From NCBI RefSeq assembly GCF_042665255.1, contig NZ_JBHTCD010000014.1: a DNA stretch of 64,000 nucleotides, one strand, 5' to 3'. Shown here piece after piece: positions 17,247 through 26,452 of the stretch. The translations under genes and the position numbers were made by a program. This stretch comes from Insolitispirillum peregrinum (GTDB lineage Bacteria; Pseudomonadota; Alphaproteobacteria; Rhodospirillales; Rhodospirillaceae). The stretch's first letter is position 1; the number at the start of each line of letters is the position of its first letter. A model generated the notes under the pieces. It ran no database searches. It had not been told where the DNA came from and saw only the letters and a program-made list of their open reading frames with translations.

Positions 17247-18118
17247 TCGACGAACACGCGGATTTTCGGTGACAAATGGCGGCTGGAGGGCCAGATCAGG
17301 TTGAACTGGCCCGGTGCATCGAGGAAGTCACTCAGCACCGGAACCAGTTCACCCGAGGCCAGCAGGGAGCCGGCCAGAAAGTCGGGCATGCAGCCGATAC
17401 CAAGCCCACGGGCAACGGCACCGCGAACGGCCTCCATGTTGTTGGAGGTCATCACATGTCGGATGGGGGCGTCTGCTTCGCCTTCGGCCCGGCGCAAGGG
17501 CCAGACCTGCAACTTGCCTGAGTTCGGATAGCGAAAGGCGATCCCGTGGTGGTGGGCCAGATCGCGCGGGCAACGGGGGATGCCATGGCGGGCGATATAG
17601 GACGGTGCGGCGCACAGCAGCAGCTGGAACGGGCGCAGGGCCCGGACCATGGTCCGGCTGTCCGGCAATTGACCGCTGCGGATGGCGACATCGACGCCCT
17701 CCTCGATCAGATCGACGATCCGGTCGTTGAAGTCGAGGTCAAGCTCGATGTCCGGATAGAGGGCCATGAAGTCCGGCAAAACCGGCAACAACAGGTGGTA
17801 GGCGATGATCGGGCAGGAAACCCGCAGACGCCCGCGTGGGGTTTCCCGTGTGCGTAGCAGGCTTTCATGGGCGTCGTCCAGGTCGTCAAGGATGCGCCTG
17901 CAGCGTTCATGAAAGGCGCGCCCTTCTTCGGTCAGGCGCAGGCTGCGGGTCGAGCGTTGGAAGAGCCGCACGCCAAGCTGGCTTTCGAGTTTGCTGACCG
18001 CCTTGCCAACGGCGGACGGGGACAGGTGCAGCATCCGGCCTGCCGCGGCGAAACTGCCAAGATCAGCCGTTCGTACAAAGGCCGACAGTCCAGCAAGACG
18101 GTCCATGGCAGGTTCCAT
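17186..18118 (-). CDS. LysR-family transcriptional regulator
   Basis: The 310-residue protein has the N-terminal HTH (LSAFVRTADLGSFAAAGRML, LSPSAVGKAVSKLESQLGVR) and a full effector domain ending WPSSRHLSPKIRVFVDY. Such regulators (CrgA/DmlR-type subgroup) often sit divergent from the gene they control; here that is the DHA2 transporter at 18248. The second Met (MDRLAGLSAFV) is the likelier start. Its tail overlaps the methyltransferase by 60 bases in convergent orientation. It is a close structural match to the LysR tail remnant at 3952-4042. Confidence 0.86.
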   Translation of the reverse strand: MEPAMDRLAGLSAFVRTADLGSFAAAGRMLHLSPSAVGKAVSKLESQLGVRLFQRSTRSLRLTEEGRAFHERCRRILDDLDDAHESLLRTRETPRGRLRVSCPIIAYHLLLPVLPDFMALYPDIELDLDFNDRIVDLIEEGVDVAIRSGQLPDSRTMVRALRPFQLLLCAAPSYIARHGIPRCPRDLAHHHGIAFRYPNSGKLQVWPLRRAEGEADAPIRHVMTSNNMEAVRGAVARGLGIGCMPDFLAGSLLASGELVPVLSDFLDAPGQFNLIWPSSRHLSPKIRVFVDYIAERLFASDCRTLPGLDP

Positions 18119-18130
18119 TCCGGTATTTTA

Positions 18131-18147
18131 TTCCGTATTGATCGGAA
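18131..18147. promoter_or_regulatory. Candidate LysR operator
   Basis: TTCCG-N7-CGGAA is a perfect interrupted palindrome, 13 bases upstream of the LysR start and about 100 bases upstream of the transporter, inside an AT-rich stretch. The position suits an autoregulatory LysR site. A second TTCCGG half-site lies just before it. Confidence 0.4.
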
Positions 18148-18247
18148 ATATGGCGATCTTATCACCCATTCGATCCTCCGTACACTGATCGGGACGCGGG
18201 ATGCCGGTTGGCTCCCTTTTGCCTTCCTCTGATCATACGGACCTTTG

Positions 18248-19759
18248 ATGTCTCATTCTTCTGTCATACCCCCGTGTAGGGCAGGCCAGATCCTGACGCT
18301 GCTGGCCGTCTGTCTGGCCGCCATCGCCATGCCGCTGACCTTTACCGGGACGGCGGTTGCCTTGCCTGCCATTGGTCGGGCTCTTGGTGGTGGCCCGGTT
18401 GCGATGGCCTGGGTGACCAATGCTTTCATGCTGACGTTTGGCTCGGCCCTGATGGCGGCAGGGGCGCTGGCCGACAGTTACGGGCGTCGCCGGGTCTTTC
18501 TCGGTGGCACAGTCTTCTTTGCGCTGTCTTCGTTGGCCCTTGTTGTTGCCCCGACCATTCTGGTTTTTGACCTGTTGCGGGGGGCGCAGGGGATGGCGGC
18601 TGCGGCAGCCTATGCAGGGGGGATGGCAGCCTTGGCGCAAAGTTTTGAGGGGCGCGCCCGCCTGCGTGCCTTCAGCCTCGTCGGCACCAGCTTCGGGATC
18701 GGTTTGTCCCTTGGTCCGGTGGTTTCCGGAGTGCTGGTTTCTGCCTTTGGCTGGCGTAGTATCTTCCTTGTTGTTGTGGCTGTTACGACGGTCGCCTTCC
18801 TGCTTGGGCGGAACACCTTGTCTGAAAGTCGTGATCCGGATGCGGCTGGCCTTGACCGCTGGGGGGTGTGCAGCTTCACGGCGATGCTGGCCTTTTTCAC
18901 CTGTGCCATGCTCCTTGTCCCCGCCCGGGGCTGGAGCAACAGCCTGAGTCTGGCGCTGTTCTTTTGTGCGGCCCTGTGTCTGCTGGCGTTTGTGCTGATC
19001 GAGCGTACCAGTCTCCGGCCCATGCTCGACCTGACGCTGTTTCGCTATCCCCGTTTTGTCGGAGTGCAATTGCTGGCCGCCGCCCCGGCCTATGGCTTTG
19101 TGGTGCTGCTGATTTTGTTGCCGTTGCGTTTTGTCGGCATTGAAGGCATGGGGGAAGTCTCTGCCGGACTGTTGATGATCGCCTTGTCGGCTCCCCTGCT
19201 CGTGTTGCCGATACTGGCGGGGGTTTTGACCCGCTGGCTGCGGCCCGCAACGATCTGTGGCGTTGGGCTGGCGATGTCGGCTGGTGGTCTGTGCTGGTTG
19301 GCGCTGACCCCGCCGGGGCTGTCCCCGTGGGCCATCGCCTGGCCGATGCTGCTGATTGGTGCCGGGATGGCTTTGCCATGGGGGCTGATGGACGGGCTGG
19401 CGGTCAGCGTGGTGCCAAAGGAGCGCGCCGGGATGGCGACAGGTATTTTTTCAACCGTGCGCGTGGCGGGGGAAGGGGTGGCTCTGGCTGTGGTCGGTGC
19501 GATCCTTGCCATGCTGACCGCCCACAAGATCGGCCTGGCCGGACTGGCGGGCTCGGCGCTTGTGGCCGGGCAGCATCTGGCAAGTGGCGATCTTGCCGGG
19601 GCGCTGCTGGCGGTGCCCGGCGCTGAACGCGGGCTGCTGGTGGTGTTCTATGGCGAGGCGTTCGGTCAGTTGCTCTTCGGCCTTGCCCTGATTACCGTGG
19701 TGACGGCAGGGGTTGTGTTCCTGTTTCTGGGTAAGGACGAGACAGACGACAACGCGTGA
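18248..19759 (+). CDS. MFS transporter, DHA2 (EmrB/QacA) type
   Basis: The ATG at 18248 gives 503 residues with about 14 hydrophobic segments, the length and topology of DHA2 drug:H+ antiporters. TM1 contains MPLTFTGTAVALPAIGRAL, and the loop after TM2 ADSYGRRRVFLGG is the MFS signature. No membrane-fusion (EmrA-like) partner is adjacent, so it probably works alone in the inner membrane. The divergent LysR gene is its likely regulator. The substrate is unknown. Confidence 0.87.
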   Translation: MSHSSVIPPCRAGQILTLLAVCLAAIAMPLTFTGTAVALPAIGRALGGGPVAMAWVTNAFMLTFGSALMAAGALADSYGRRRVFLGGTVFFALSSLALVVAPTILVFDLLRGAQGMAAAAAYAGGMAALAQSFEGRARLRAFSLVGTSFGIGLSLGPVVSGVLVSAFGWRSIFLVVVAVTTVAFLLGRNTLSESRDPDAAGLDRWGVCSFTAMLAFFTCAMLLVPARGWSNSLSLALFFCAALCLLAFVLIERTSLRPMLDLTLFRYPRFVGVQLLAAAPAYGFVVLLILLPLRFVGIEGMGEVSAGLLMIALSAPLLVLPILAGVLTRWLRPATICGVGLAMSAGGLCWLALTPPGLSPWAIAWPMLLIGAGMALPWGLMDGLAVSVVPKERAGMATGIFSTVRVAGEGVALAVVGAILAMLTAHKIGLAGLAGSALVAGQHLASGDLAGALLAVPGAERGLLVVFYGEAFGQLLFGLALITVVTAGVVFLFLGKDETDDNA

Positions 19760-19780
19760 GCATCGGCCATTGGCGCAGCA

Positions 19781-19813
19781 AAAAGCCCCCCGGTTGATCG
19801 CCGGGGGGCTTTT
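19781..19813. terminator. Bidirectional Rho-independent terminator
   Basis: AAAAGCCCCCCGG (19781-19793) pairs perfectly with 19801-19813 around a 7-base loop, with A and T runs at opposite ends. It sits between the convergent DHA2 transporter and protease genes and can serve both. Confidence 0.9.
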
Positions 19814-19836
19814 CCTGTTGTGGCTATGGGACGCGC

Positions 19837-21366
19837 TTATTCGGTCAGCGGCAGAGCCACAAAGCGCATGCCCGAGCTGTTCTGAACCAGCAGCAGCAGC
19901 GACTTGCGGCCGGTTTCCTTGGCCTTGGCTGCCTGAGCGGTCAGGTCGGCCGCAGTGCTGAGGGCGGTCTGGTTGGCCTCGACGATCACGTCACCCTGAC
20001 GCAGACCCTTTTCGGCGGCCTGGCTCTTGGCGTTGACCTCGGTCACCACCAGCCCCTTGGCATCGGCGGGGATGTCAAAGCGTTCGCGGCTGGCGTCGCT
20101 CAGCGGGGCGACGTTGATGCCCAGCGCGGCAATGGCGGTATCACCGACTTCGGCGGTCGGGGCGGCCTTGGCCGGGGCTTCGCTGTCCTGTTCGTCTTCT
20201 TCGGCCAGCTCGCCGACGGTAACTTTCAGGGTCTTGCGTTCACCGTTGCGCCAGACTTCCATCGACACCTTGGAACCGATTTCGGTTTCGGCGACGATGG
20301 CGGGCAGGCGGCGCATGTCCTTGATCTCGCGCCCGTTGAACTCCAGCACCACGTCCCCGACCTGCACACCGGCGGTAGCAGCCGGGCTGCCGTCCTGGAT
20401 CGAAGATACCAGAGCGCCATAGGTCCGCTTCAGCCCGAGGCTTTCGGCGATTTCGTCGCTGACGGTCTGGATGCGCACCCCCAGCCAGCCACGGCGGGTT
20501 TTGCCATACTTGCGCAGATCGGTCAGCACCTGCTTGGCGAGGTTGGCAGGGGTGGCAAAGCCGATTCCGACCGAGCCGCCCGACGGCGAGAAGATGGCGG
20601 TGTTGATGCCGATCACTTCGCCGTCCATGTTGAACAGCGGACCACCCGAGTTGCCACGGTTGATCGAGGCATCGGTCTGGATGAAGCTGTCATAGGGACC
20701 GGCGTTGATGTCGCGGGTCTTGGCCGAGATGATCCCGGCGGTGACGGTGCCGCCCAGACCGAACGGGTTGCCGATCGCCATCACCCAGTCGCCAACGCGG
20801 GCCTGATCGGAATCGCCAAAGCTGACCGAGGGCAGCTTGCGCTTGGTGTCAACCTTCAGCAGGGCCACGTCAACCTTGGCATCCCGACCGACCACTTCGG
20901 CCTTCAGCACGGTATCGTCATACAGGATGACGGTGATTTCTTCGGCGTCCTGAATGACGTGGTTGTTGGTGACGATATAGCCTTCGGGGTCGATGATGAA
21001 CCCCGAGCCGAGCGAGGTGGCGCGGCGGGGAATGGCGTTCTGGTTGTTGCCATTGCCGTTGCCACGCTTGTCGAAGAATTCCTTGAAGAACTCGTCAAAC
21101 GGCGAGCCGGGGGGGAACTGCGGCATTTCCGGGCCGCGGTCGGACATGATGGTGGTGGTGGAAATATTCACCACAGCGGGTTGCAGGCGCTCGGCCAGAT
21201 CGGCAAAGCCGTCCGGGGTGCCGCGGGCGTGGGCGGGGCTGGCGGTCAGGGTGGCCACGGTCAAGGACAGGACCATCATGGCCGCGACCAGCAACGACCA
21301 GGGCTTGCTTGCTCCACCGGGGATGCGGGCTTTTGCCCGTTCCGGGTATCCGGGGTTCAACGTCAC
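19837..21366 (-). CDS. degP: Do-family (DegP/HtrA) periplasmic serine protease with two PDZ domains
   Basis: I prefer the GTG at 21366, preceded by GGAGG at 7 bases, over the open frame that extends to 21459; this gives 509 residues. A signal anchor or peptide (LLVAAMMVLSLTVATLTASP, then AHA) is followed by the trypsin-like domain with all three catalytic blocks: His in TNNHVIQDAE, Asp in AKVDVALLKV, Ser in NRGNSGGPLFNMDG. Two PDZ domains follow (RRGWLGVRIQTV and GLVVTEVNAKSQAAEKGLRQ). It degrades or refolds damaged envelope proteins. It shares a terminator with the convergent transporter and otherwise stands alone. Confidence 0.93.
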   Translation of the reverse strand: MTLNPGYPERAKARIPGGASKPWSLLVAAMMVLSLTVATLTASPAHARGTPDGFADLAERLQPAVVNISTTTIMSDRGPEMPQFPPGSPFDEFFKEFFDKRGNGNGNNQNAIPRRATSLGSGFIIDPEGYIVTNNHVIQDAEEITVILYDDTVLKAEVVGRDAKVDVALLKVDTKRKLPSVSFGDSDQARVGDWVMAIGNPFGLGGTVTAGIISAKTRDINAGPYDSFIQTDASINRGNSGGPLFNMDGEVIGINTAIFSPSGGSVGIGFATPANLAKQVLTDLRKYGKTRRGWLGVRIQTVSDEIAESLGLKRTYGALVSSIQDGSPAATAGVQVGDVVLEFNGREIKDMRRLPAIVAETEIGSKVSMEVWRNGERKTLKVTVGELAEEDEQDSEAPAKAAPTAEVGDTAIAALGINVAPLSDASRERFDIPADAKGLVVTEVNAKSQAAEKGLRQGDVIVEANQTALSTAADLTAQAAKAKETGRKSLLLLVQNSSGMRFVALPLTE

Positions 21367-21551
21367 TTGCGGGCCTCCGTATGGATGGACAGACACAGTC
21401 AATACTCGCAACAGGGTAAACCGTTCCCCCGATGTGGGGCAATGGCCGAAGGGCTTCAATGATCTAACCGACTTTTCATCAAAGTCACGGGCCAGTGATC
21501 AGCACCCTTTGTCTTGCGGGGACGAGCCATTTTCTCTTTTCGTCCCATGCT

Positions 21552-23660
21552 CTACCGCCCTTCCCGCCGCCACGCAATGAACATTCCGGTGAGAAACAGC
21601 AGCGCCAGCAGCGGCGCGGGCAGCAGGGGCGTCTGATGCAGGCCCTGCAGGGTACTTTCCCCGTTGCGGCGCAGGCCCAGCCAGTGGCTGCCGCTCATGG
21701 CGCTGGCCGAGGCGGTCGGGCGGCGGATGGCGGGCAGGGTGATGGCAGGCGGCTGTTCACTCAGCCAGAAAACGCCGCCGCCGCTGGCATCGGCCAACGG
21801 GCGCAGGCGGTCGGGGGTGGCGACCACCATCTGCTCTTCCAGCGGATCGCTGGTGGTGACGGCAACCATGGTGCGCTGTGTCCCGTCCGAAATGGCCCAG
21901 CCGCCTGTTTGTGGGGCCGGGAAGCGGGCGCTGGCTCCGGTCGGGGATGGTGTCAGGGCGAGGGTCTGGCTGTGACCATCGGGGGCGGTGACGGTCAGGG
22001 CAGGCAACGGGGCCTGCGGATCATCAAGGCTGCGGCGCAGGACCTCGATGTCGGGCGGTGTGCCTGCGGTGGCTGGACGCAGGTGCGCCAGCAGGGCGTT
22101 TTCTTCCAGCTCCGGTTCGGCCATCAGCCAGTGGGCCAGACGGCGGATCAGTTCCTGCTGCGGACCGCCCCCCTCCCAGCCCTTGCCCCATAGCCACACC
22201 GTATCCGACAGCAACAGCCCGATCCGGCCCTTGCCGACGTGATCGACCACCAGCAACGGTGCCTGATCGGGACCGGTCAGCAGAACCACTCCGCTGCGGG
22301 TGGTGGCTTCGGTGGCCCGCAACCATGGCCCCCAGTGTGATGCGCCCTGCTCGATCAGCGGGGCGGTGATCGGATGGCGTGCGGCCACGGCGGACGGTTG
22401 CGGGGTGAACGATTGCGTCAGCAGCGTCCCTGTCGGGGCGGCAGGCAGAATGTCGGCCAGCGGCGTATCATACAACGAGGTGACGCCAGCGTATTCCGGC
22501 CCGACCGCCAGCATCACCGCGCCGCCGTCGCGGACATAGTTGGCGACATTGCCCAGATAATGCAGCGGAATCAGGCCCAACTGGCTGTAGCGGTCAAAGA
22601 TCACCAGATCAAAGTCGTCCAGCCGCTCTTCAAACAGCTCGCGGATGGGGAACGGGATCAGCGACAGCTCGTTCAGTGGCGTCGGGTCTTCCTTTTGCGG
22701 CAACCGCATGATGGTGAAATGGACCAGATCGACGTTCGGGTCGGCTTTCAACAGGCTGCGCCAGGCGCGTTCGCCGATGTGGGGCTCGCCGGAAATCAGC
22801 AGCACCCGCAGGCGGTCCCGCACGCCGTTGATCGACAGGACGGCGCGGTTGTTGCTGATCGACGGCTCGTGCGGGCGGGCGGGCACCGAGGCATCAATCA
22901 CGTTCAGGCCCGCCTGTGCCACCGGAACGGTGACGGTGACCGGGGTGTTGACGCTGACCTGCTGCACGATGTCTTCGCTCTGGCCGCTGCGCAGGGTCAG
23001 CGGAAGCTGGCTGCCCGCTGGCAGGGTGGGGTCGTCAATGCGCAGGGTGACGGTCACCGTTGCCCCGACCAGACCAAACGACGGCGCGCTGTCCACCACC
23101 ATCCGGCGGTCGGTTTCGCCGCGCTGGCCGGTCAGCAGGGTATGCACCGGGGCCGGGAAAGTCGGAGTGGGCGGGATGTCGTGGGCCTGTCCATCGGTGA
23201 TCAGGATGGCTCCGGCCAGACGCTGGCGGGGGATATCGCTGATCGCCCGCTCCAGCGCCGCAAACAGCCGGGTGCCGGTGGGCTCGCTGACCGGCACCTG
23301 TGACAGGCGCACCACCCGCGTTTCCAGAGTCGGGTCTTTCGCCAGTTGCTCGCGCAAAACCTGCTCGGCGGCGGCGGTTTGCTGCGGTCGGTCGGCCAGC
23401 GACTGGCTGGCGCTGTCGTCAACCACCACCACCGCCACATCGGGGACCGGGGTGCGGGTGGCCTCCAGCATCTGCGGATTGGCCAGCCCGAGGGCGAGCA
23501 GGACAAAGGCCGCCAGCCGCCACAGGCTGCCCGGTGCGCGCCGCCACAGGGCGGGCAGGCTGAGGGCCAGCATCACGGCACAGGCCACCGCCCACCATGA
23601 CCAGGGCAGCAACGGTGCCCATTCCACGCTGATATCGACCATCGCAGGCAAGGACCTCAT
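21552..23660 (-). CDS. Large membrane-anchored protein with glutamine-amidotransferase-like fold (MoxR/BatA cluster)
   Basis: The 702-residue protein has TM segments near the N-terminus (WWAVACAVMLALSLPALW and LAAFVLLALGLA) and one at the C-terminus (LLALLFLTGMFIAW), with a large domain between that contains a VWA-like stretch (VPDVAVVVVDDSASQSLADR, AILITDGQAHDI) and a GATase1-like section (RVLLISGEPH, DGGAVMLAVGPEYAG). It lacks a recognisable catalytic Cys/His pair. It is the last gene of a four-gene operon, its ATG overlapping the upstream stop by 4 bases. Function is unknown; such genes regularly accompany MoxR/DUF58/BatA clusters and are thought to act in envelope protein assembly or stress. 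Confidence 0.75.
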   Translation of the reverse strand: MRSLPAMVDISVEWAPLLPWSWWAVACAVMLALSLPALWRRAPGSLWRLAAFVLLALGLANPQMLEATRTPVPDVAVVVVDDSASQSLADRPQQTAAAEQVLREQLAKDPTLETRVVRLSQVPVSEPTGTRLFAALERAISDIPRQRLAGAILITDGQAHDIPPTPTFPAPVHTLLTGQRGETDRRMVVDSAPSFGLVGATVTVTLRIDDPTLPAGSQLPLTLRSGQSEDIVQQVSVNTPVTVTVPVAQAGLNVIDASVPARPHEPSISNNRAVLSINGVRDRLRVLLISGEPHIGERAWRSLLKADPNVDLVHFTIMRLPQKEDPTPLNELSLIPFPIRELFEERLDDFDLVIFDRYSQLGLIPLHYLGNVANYVRDGGAVMLAVGPEYAGVTSLYDTPLADILPAAPTGTLLTQSFTPQPSAVAARHPITAPLIEQGASHWGPWLRATEATTRSGVVLLTGPDQAPLLVVDHVGKGRIGLLLSDTVWLWGKGWEGGGPQQELIRRLAHWLMAEPELEENALLAHLRPATAGTPPDIEVLRRSLDDPQAPLPALTVTAPDGHSQTLALTPSPTGASARFPAPQTGGWAISDGTQRTMVAVTTSDPLEEQMVVATPDRLRPLADASGGGVFWLSEQPPAITLPAIRRPTASASAMSGSHWLGLRRNGESTLQGLHQTPLLPAPLLALLFLTGMFIAWRREGR

Positions 23661-26452
23661 TGCGGCAGGCGCTCCAGCAAGGCGGGCAGATGAATCTGAT
23701 CGGCCTTATAGGTGCCGGTCAGGGTGTAGAGAACCATGTTGATGCCACTGCGCCCGGCTTGCTCGCGGCCATGCTCGCCACCATTCAGCATCGGGAACAT
23801 CGGTGAGCCATTGGGGGACCTGGCCCAGGCGCGGCCCCAGTCCTGCGTCGAGACGACGATGGTTGACACACCATCGGCCCGCTGGTCGGGGCTTTCCAGC
23901 CAGACGGTACCGGGGGCACGGCCGGGCAGCGCGGCACTGAGGTAATAGGCGCGGGTCAGGACATGATCGGCGGGCAGGGGGATCAGGCCGCTGATGTGCA
24001 GGGCATCAAGCAGCTCGACCAGAAACGGCTGGCTGTCGGCCCCGGCCCCGTCCAGCACCACCAGCCCGCCCTGGCTGCGGTACCGGGCGATTTTCTGCAC
24101 AACGGTCGGGGTGACGCGCAGCGCCGCCGCGCCATCGCTGACCGGCCAGTACAGCAGGGGGAAAAACAGCAGCGGGTCACTGTCCAGCGACACCGCCACC
24201 GGCGGAGCCAGCGTGACGGCGGTGCGGGCGTTGACCAGCGCGGTCAGCGCTTGCAGGGCGGCGGCACTGATGGCGTCCTGCGCCGGATCGCCGGTCTGGA
24301 CATAGCCCAGACGGGTTGCGAGCAGGTCGGTTTCGGCAGCATCGGCAGAGGGCGCGCCAGTCAGCAGGCTGCCTGCGGTCAGCACCACGGCGACGGTGGC
24401 TCGCCAGCGGGGCAGCAGGCCGCGCAGAAGCAGTGTCAGCAGGCTGTCGAGAAGCAGCAGCAGCAGGGCGGCGGTCAGCAGCGGCGGACGCAGGTCCAGC
24501 GAGCGATCCTGATCGGGGGTCAGTCCCCGCACCTGCACCCCTGACGGCAAGGCGGGCAGCGGGATCAGGGTACGGTCGGCAGTGCCGAGATTGAGGGCCT
24601 GCCGTTGACCATCCGCGCCATAGAGTCCCGGCGGGTGGTCCGGGGCCTGCACCATCGGCAGTGCGGCCGTGTCAGCGGCGAGATGCAGCGGGCGGGCGGT
24701 GGCGGGGGCAGGCAACAGCCGTCCGGTGCCATCCAGCGTCAGGGCCGGAGGCAGCACCAGCGGCGAGCCGTCATTGCTGGCCTCGCCGGTCCGTGCCGCC
24801 CCCAGACTGACCAGCCGGTTGAGCAGGGCGGGGAACAGACCGGACAGCGGCAGGCTGCTCCACGACGGATCGGCGGCGGTGTGAATCAGCACCAGCCAGC
24901 CCTTGCCGGTGGGGGTGCCGCTGACCAGTGGCGTTCCATCGCTCAGGCGGGCCCAGGTCCGGCGGTCAAGGTCAACGCCTTTGGCGATGGCGGCAGCCGG
25001 GTCGGGCAGCACCTGCGCCCGCACGGTCAGGTCTTTGGGCAGCGGCAGACCCTGTAGCGGGCTGTGTTCGGGATAGGCGGCCAGCCCCAGCGGCTTGGTC
25101 CATGACAGGCTGCCGCCCAGCGCCCGATTGCCACTGCGCACCGGCACCGCCAACAGGCTGTCTCCGGCACTGACCGATGGCGACTGTCCGGCCAGCGCGG
25201 TCCCGGCGAAGCGGATCAGGACGCCGCCATCCTGAACCCAACGGGACAGGTGTTCCTGTTCGGTGGGGGACAGTTGTGGATCAACCACGATCAGGGCGCG
25301 GATCGGGCGGGCCAGCAGCTCGTCGAGGCCACCCTTGTACAGCGGGGCGTTGGGCGGCAGGGCACGGGTGAGATAGGTGGTGCTGTCGAGCAGCGGTACC
25401 ATCGCCTGCTCCTGACCGGGCGGAGCCAGCAGGCCGACCGGATGATGCCGCCAGCCATCGCCCAGCAGCGAGACCGCCCCGGCTCCGGCGCGCTGGCCGT
25501 CGCTGGTGGTGACCCGAATGGCCTGCACGCCTGCCAGCAGGTCGGCAGGCAGGGCGAGGGTTGCCTCGCCGGTATCGGCTCCGGCGGCGAAGGTCAGCGG
25601 GGCGCTGCCCAGACCAAGGCCGTGATCGTCAACGGCCTCAACGGTAACGGTTGCCAGTGGGGCGGTTGACGAGGCCGGGCGGCGAACCATCACCCGCATG
25701 CCGTCGACCTGCCGTTGCGGCGGCAGGGTCAGCAGCGGCAGCAGCAGGTCGGTGGCTACCTGATCGGCGGCCGGAGCGCGCACGGTCAGGCTGCCCAGGC
25801 GCTGGAGGGCTTCGGCGAGGGCAAGGCTGTCGTCGGGGCCGGGGGTGGCGAGGCCGCCGCTGAACCACACCGCATCGGCAGCCTGCAACGCTGACGCCCG
25901 CTCGCCGAGGCTGGCGCGCACGGCGGCCAGCGCGGCGCGGTGGTCGCTGTCCCACGGTTGCGGGACAAGCTGACGGATGGCTTCGCGGGCGGCGTTGGCG
26001 GTGTCGAACTGGCGGACAGACAGGGCGGTGCCATCGGCGGGCGGTGCGGTGGTCAGCAGGGCGAGCGGGCGCTGTTGGCGGTCGGCTTGTTCGAGGGTGG
26101 CCAGCAGGGCCTGTTGCCGCTGGCTCCAGCCGGGGGCGGCGCTCCAGCCATCATCGACCACCAGCAACAGCGGTCGGCCTGCCACGGCAGTCCCATTGGG
26201 CGAGATAATCGGCTGAGCCAGCCCGAGCAGCACCAGCGCCACCATCAGCAGCCGCAGGGCCAGCAGCCACCACGGGGTATGGACGCTTTCCGGGGTGCTG
26301 GCCTGCAATCCCAGCAACAGGCGCACGGGCGGAAAGCTCTGGCGGCGCGGCAGGGGCGGGGTCAGCCGCAACAGCCACCAGATCAGCGGCAGAACGGCAA
26401 AGCCCGCCAGCGCCAGCGGTGCGGCAAAGGCCAGGGACCCGAGCGCCATCAT
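23657..26452 (-). CDS. BatA-like/DUF4159 membrane protein
   Basis: The 931-residue protein starts with the BatA N-terminal pair of TM segments (FAAPLALAGFAVLPLIWWLL, then LLALRLLMVALVLLGLAQPI) around an aerotolerance-type segment, continues with a VWA-like domain (LLLVVDDGWSAAPGW), has two TM segments near residue 680, and ends in a DUF4159 domain (RLGYVQTGDPAQDAIS, GGLVVLDGAGADSQPFL, SGINMVLYTLTGTYKADQ). It overlaps the DUF58 stop by 4 bases and the next gene by 4 bases, so the set is translationally coupled. The precise role is not established; a MoxR-dependent complex in the inner membrane is the usual proposal. Confidence 0.82.
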   Translation of the reverse strand: MMALGSLAFAAPLALAGFAVLPLIWWLLRLTPPLPRRQSFPPVRLLLGLQASTPESVHTPWWLLALRLLMVALVLLGLAQPIISPNGTAVAGRPLLLVVDDGWSAAPGWSQRQQALLATLEQADRQQRPLALLTTAPPADGTALSVRQFDTANAAREAIRQLVPQPWDSDHRAALAAVRASLGERASALQAADAVWFSGGLATPGPDDSLALAEALQRLGSLTVRAPAADQVATDLLLPLLTLPPQRQVDGMRVMVRRPASSTAPLATVTVEAVDDHGLGLGSAPLTFAAGADTGEATLALPADLLAGVQAIRVTTSDGQRAGAGAVSLLGDGWRHHPVGLLAPPGQEQAMVPLLDSTTYLTRALPPNAPLYKGGLDELLARPIRALIVVDPQLSPTEQEHLSRWVQDGGVLIRFAGTALAGQSPSVSAGDSLLAVPVRSGNRALGGSLSWTKPLGLAAYPEHSPLQGLPLPKDLTVRAQVLPDPAAAIAKGVDLDRRTWARLSDGTPLVSGTPTGKGWLVLIHTAADPSWSSLPLSGLFPALLNRLVSLGAARTGEASNDGSPLVLPPALTLDGTGRLLPAPATARPLHLAADTAALPMVQAPDHPPGLYGADGQRQALNLGTADRTLIPLPALPSGVQVRGLTPDQDRSLDLRPPLLTAALLLLLLDSLLTLLLRGLLPRWRATVAVVLTAGSLLTGAPSADAAETDLLATRLGYVQTGDPAQDAISAAALQALTALVNARTAVTLAPPVAVSLDSDPLLFFPLLYWPVSDGAAALRVTPTVVQKIARYRSQGGLVVLDGAGADSQPFLVELLDALHISGLIPLPADHVLTRAYYLSAALPGRAPGTVWLESPDQRADGVSTIVVSTQDWGRAWARSPNGSPMFPMLNGGEHGREQAGRSGINMVLYTLTGTYKADQIHLPALLERLPQ

